Part shown: positions 62,145-64,000 of the stretch, piece by piece
Layout of the letters: the number at the start of each line of letters is the position of its first letter
Position numbering within the stretch: the stretch's first letter is position 1
From: Azospirillum brasilense
GTDB lineage: Bacteria > Pseudomonadota > Alphaproteobacteria > Azospirillales > Azospirillaceae
Assembly: GCF_022023855.1 (NCBI RefSeq)
Contig: NZ_CP059449.1
Coordinates: 124,001-188,000 of the forward strand
DNA length: 64,000 bases
Direction: 5' to 3'
Notes under the pieces: model-generated
What the model saw: the letters and a program-made list of their open reading frames with translations, nothing else
Databases searched by the model: none
Told to the model about the DNA's origin: nothing
Translations under genes and position numbers: made by a program

Positions 62145-62914
62145 GCGACGACATCGACAAGGCGCTGGACTGGCTGGGCAACCCCGTCGATTGCGACGGC
62201 TGCGCCTTCCGCGACCGTCTGGCCGAGGGGCGCTGCGAACCGCTGCGCGCCTGCGTGCACGACCGCTACGCCAAGCGCATCCAGCGCTTCTTCCAATGGA
62301 ACGACGATCTGGCCGGCGAGCATCTCGACCATCCCTATTTCGAGGTCCGCGCCAACGCCGCCCGCTTCGCGCCGATCTTCATCGTGCCGCGGCTGATGGA
62401 CGATCCGGACGAGACGGTGCGCGCCGCCGTCGCCCGCCGCCTGCCCCGCCGCCTGCTGCTGAAGATGCGCGGCGACCCCGACCGCGAGGTGCGCATCGCC
62501 GTCGCCTCCCGACTGGAGGACGCCGACCTCTCGCCGCTGATGCGCGACCCCGATTACTCCGTGCGCCTGCGCGTCGCCCGCCGCGTGCCCGAGGGCATGC
62601 TGCCGGCGATGATGCACGACGAGGACCCGGAAATCCGGCTGGAGGTCGCCAACCGCATCGGTCTGGAATGGCTGATGAGCATGGCCTGGGACGACAGCGC
62701 CCGCGTGCGCATGGTCGTCGCCCGACGCCTGCCGCCGGAAAAGCTGGCCGCGCTGATCCGCGACGCGGACTGGTGCGTGCGCTTCGTCGTCGCCAGCCGC
62801 CTGCCGCCCGAAGACCTCGCCCCGCTGACCGAGGACCCGGTGGATGACGTCCGCACCGTGGCGCAGAAGCGCCGCGCCGGACTGCCCGCCACCGGCGACC
62901 TGATCCCCGACTGA
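62141..62914 (+). CDS. 4Fe-4S leucine-rich-variant (LRV) repeat protein
   Basis: The 257-residue protein matches the LRV-FeS family found in nif regions. An N-terminal cysteine cluster, Cys18-x2-Cys21-x10-Cys32-x5-Cys38, is expected to bind a 4Fe-4S cluster. About seven 24-residue helical LRV repeats follow (for example VRIAVASRLEDADLSPLMRD and VRMVVARRLPPEKLAALIRD), forming a curved solenoid. The function is unknown; a role in assembly or protection of nitrogenase proteins is a guess from its genomic place. It is coupled to the previous gene by ATGA and precedes nifZ by 24 bp. Confidence 0.9.
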   Translation: MSDDIDKALDWLGNPVDCDGCAFRDRLAEGRCEPLRACVHDRYAKRIQRFFQWNDDLAGEHLDHPYFEVRANAARFAPIFIVPRLMDDPDETVRAAVARRLPRRLLLKMRGDPDREVRIAVASRLEDADLSPLMRDPDYSVRLRVARRVPEGMLPAMMHDEDPEIRLEVANRIGLEWLMSMAWDDSARVRMVVARRLPPEKLAALIRDADWCVRFVVASRLPPEDLAPLTEDPVDDVRTVAQKRRAGLPATGDLIPD

Positions 62915-62938
62915 CGCCCCCGCACCAAGGAGCACCGA

Positions 62939-63235
62939 ATGCGCGAGCGCGCCCGCGATCCGAACGAGACGATCGAACTGGAAGAACGCCCCGCCTTCGA
63001 GGAGGGCCAGAAGGTCCGCGCGCTTCGCGACGTGCGCAACGACGGCACCTATCCCGGACGCCCGATGGGCGACTTCCTGATCCGCACCGGGGACATCGGC
63101 TATGTGAAGTCGATCGGCACCTATCTGCAGATGTATTACATCTACGGGATCGATTTTTACGAGAAGCGCATCATCGTCGGCATGCGCGCCAAGGAACTCG
63201 AACTGGTCGACGCCCGCTGCAACGACCCGCAATGA
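62939..63235 (+). CDS. nifZ: NifZ-family protein
   Basis: NifZ helps the P-cluster form in MoFe protein. The 98-residue product has the NifZ domain: FEEGQKVRALRDVRNDGTYPG, then FLIRTGDIGYVKSIGTYL and YYIYGIDFYEKRIIVGMRAKEL. It is preceded by AAGGAG and followed by a second NifZ-like gene that begins at or just after its stop (ATGA for the earlier start). Confidence 0.93.
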   Translation: MRERARDPNETIELEERPAFEEGQKVRALRDVRNDGTYPGRPMGDFLIRTGDIGYVKSIGTYLQMYYIYGIDFYEKRIIVGMRAKELELVDARCNDPQ

Positions 63236-63258
63236 CCTTCCCGCCTGAGGAGCACGCG

Positions 63259-63570
63259 ATGAGCGACGCCATCACCGAAGCGAAGAAGCCCGGCTTCATC
63301 CCGCCCCGCGAACCGCTCTACGACTGGGGTCTGGCGGTCATTGCCGCGGTGGACCTCCACAACGACGGCAGTCACCCCAACGCCGAGGACGGCGCCCTTC
63401 TGGCTCCCAAGGGCACGCCCGGCACCATCGTGCGCATCGGCCACGCGGAGGGCACGCAGATCCCCGTCTATCTGGTGGAGTTCCCGGCCGGCGTCGTCGT
63501 CGGCTGCCTGGAGGAGGAGATCGCCCCCGCCGACGGCCGCCGCCGCGGCGTCCCCGGCGTGATGGACTGA
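63259..63570 (+). CDS. Second NifZ-like protein
   Basis: The 103-residue protein has the NifZ domain pattern: PLYDWGLAVIAAVDLHNDGS, then APKGTPGTIVRIGHAEGTQI and PVYLVEFPAGVVVGCLEEEI. It is distinct from the gene before it, so two NifZ-type proteins are encoded in tandem. ATG 63259 is preferred since GAGGAG lies 6 nt before it; an in-frame ATG at 63232 overlaps the nifZ stop. nifS follows 34 bp later. Confidence 0.87.
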   Translation: MSDAITEAKKPGFIPPREPLYDWGLAVIAAVDLHNDGSHPNAEDGALLAPKGTPGTIVRIGHAEGTQIPVYLVEFPAGVVVGCLEEEIAPADGRRRGVPGVMD

Positions 63571-63604
63571 CCGCCCCCTCCGTGCCACGGCCTGCGATGG
63601 ACCC

Positions 63605-64000
63605 ATGATCTATCTCGACAACAACGCAACGACCCCGCTGGCGCCCGAGGTGCGGGAGGCGATGCTGCCGCACCTGTTCGGAGAGTTCGGCAACCCCTCC
63701 AGCCCGCACGCAGCCGGCATGGCGGCCAAGCGGGCGGTGGGCGAGGCGCGCGCCCAGGTGGCGGCGCTGGTCGGCGCGAAGGCGGCGGACATCCTCTTCA
63801 CCGCCAGCGCGACGGAGGCCAACCACACGGCCCTGCTCGGCACGCTGCGCGCCGTCGCGGCGGAGCGTCCGGAACGCCGCCACCTCGTCACCACGGCGAT
63901 CGAGCATCCGTCGACCCTGATGCTGGCGGGGGATCTGGAACGGCAGGGCTGGCGGATCACCATCCTGCCGGTGGACGGCACCGGCACCATCGCGCTCTCC
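63605..64000 (+). CDS. nifS: Cysteine desulfurase NifS, 5' part
   Basis: The 132 residues visible, cut by the window end, are a NifS-type cysteine desulfurase N-terminus: MIYLDNNATTPLAPEVREAM, FGNPSSPHAAGMAAKRAVGEAR, ILFTASATEANHTALL and TTAIEHPSTL. The enzyme mobilises sulfur for nitrogenase clusters. It is the last gene seen of the nifB operon. The PLP lysine and the persulfide Cys lie beyond the edge. Confidence 0.93.
   Translation, partial: MIYLDNNATTPLAPEVREAMLPHLFGEFGNPSSPHAAGMAAKRAVGEARAQVAALVGAKAADILFTASATEANHTALLGTLRAVAAERPERRHLVTTAIEHPSTLMLAGDLERQGWRITILPVDGTGTIALS

Overview
The window is 64 kb of very GC-rich DNA with the gene repertoire of a nitrogen-fixing alphaproteobacterium, almost certainly Azospirillum and probably A. 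brasilense or a close relative. The reasons are a NifA with the alphaproteobacterial C-x11-C-x19-C-x4-C motif and a tyrosine at position 18, nifQ, nifB, fdxN, nifZ and nifS, a Pcs-type phosphatidylcholine synthase, and a glnE/cysE/iscR housekeeping background. No insertion sequence, prophage or CRISPR array was seen. The species call rests on remembered family sequences, not on a search.

Layout. 1-7 kb: a DUF2339 membrane protein (cut by the window edge), DUF72, an MltB-type transglycosylase, DUF1232, YjbQ, CoxG and then nifQ. 7.1-11.4 kb: tRNA-Tyr, a small lipoprotein, a CheY-like receiver, a hybrid histidine kinase, and a long AT-rich intergenic island with inverted repeats. 11.4-14.9 kb: a methyltransferase and a LysR / SDR / exported CMD-like / Atu4866-like module. 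15-18.9 kb: a compact type I secretion locus made of a 209-residue RTX protein, an ABC exporter and an HlyD-type adaptor, with a hairpin between substrate and exporter. 18.9-24.2 kb, mostly minus strand: tRNA-Met, mnmA, a 2Fe-2S ferredoxin, hscB, a cysteine desulfurase, iscR and cysE. Both mnmA and the ferredoxin carry an apparent one-base insertion, and iscU, iscA and hscA are absent from this cluster.

24.3-45 kb is mainly housekeeping: anmK, tyrS, a 1,210-residue AsmA-like protein, glnE, a peroxiredoxin, a GT61 glycosyltransferase, an orphan ParA, a Sua5-type threonylcarbamoyl-AMP synthase, an FAD-linked hydroxyacid dehydrogenase, a possible papain-fold protein, an SLT-domain protein, an acyl-CoA dehydrogenase, an outer membrane protein and pcs. 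45.2-49.3 kb is the glycolate oxidase operon glcDEF, where glcE contains an in-frame copy of a palindromic repeat also found between genes at 37.7 kb. 49.5-56.3 kb holds rpmJ (41 codons) with a clear terminator, a methyltransferase, mepA, and a TetR-HlyD-ABC efflux operon interrupted by an opposite-strand gene for a small exported protein.

56.6-64 kb is the nif region: nifA, a class III cyclase-FHA protein, a regulatory region with two perfect TGT-N10-ACA NifA sites and a -24/-12 promoter, then nifB, fdxN, a helical-repeat protein, a Cys4 leucine-rich-variant protein, two nifZ-like genes and the start of nifS. The genes after the promoter are tightly packed and look like one NifA/sigma-54-driven transcript for NifB-co synthesis and iron-sulfur supply to nitrogenase.

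The most unusual items are the cyclase-FHA gene between nifA and nifB, the palindromic element translated within glcE, the two adjacent single-base frameshifts, the depleted isc cluster, the extra cysteines in the NifA linker, and the minimal RTX secretion locus. None of these amounts to a demonstrated new system.
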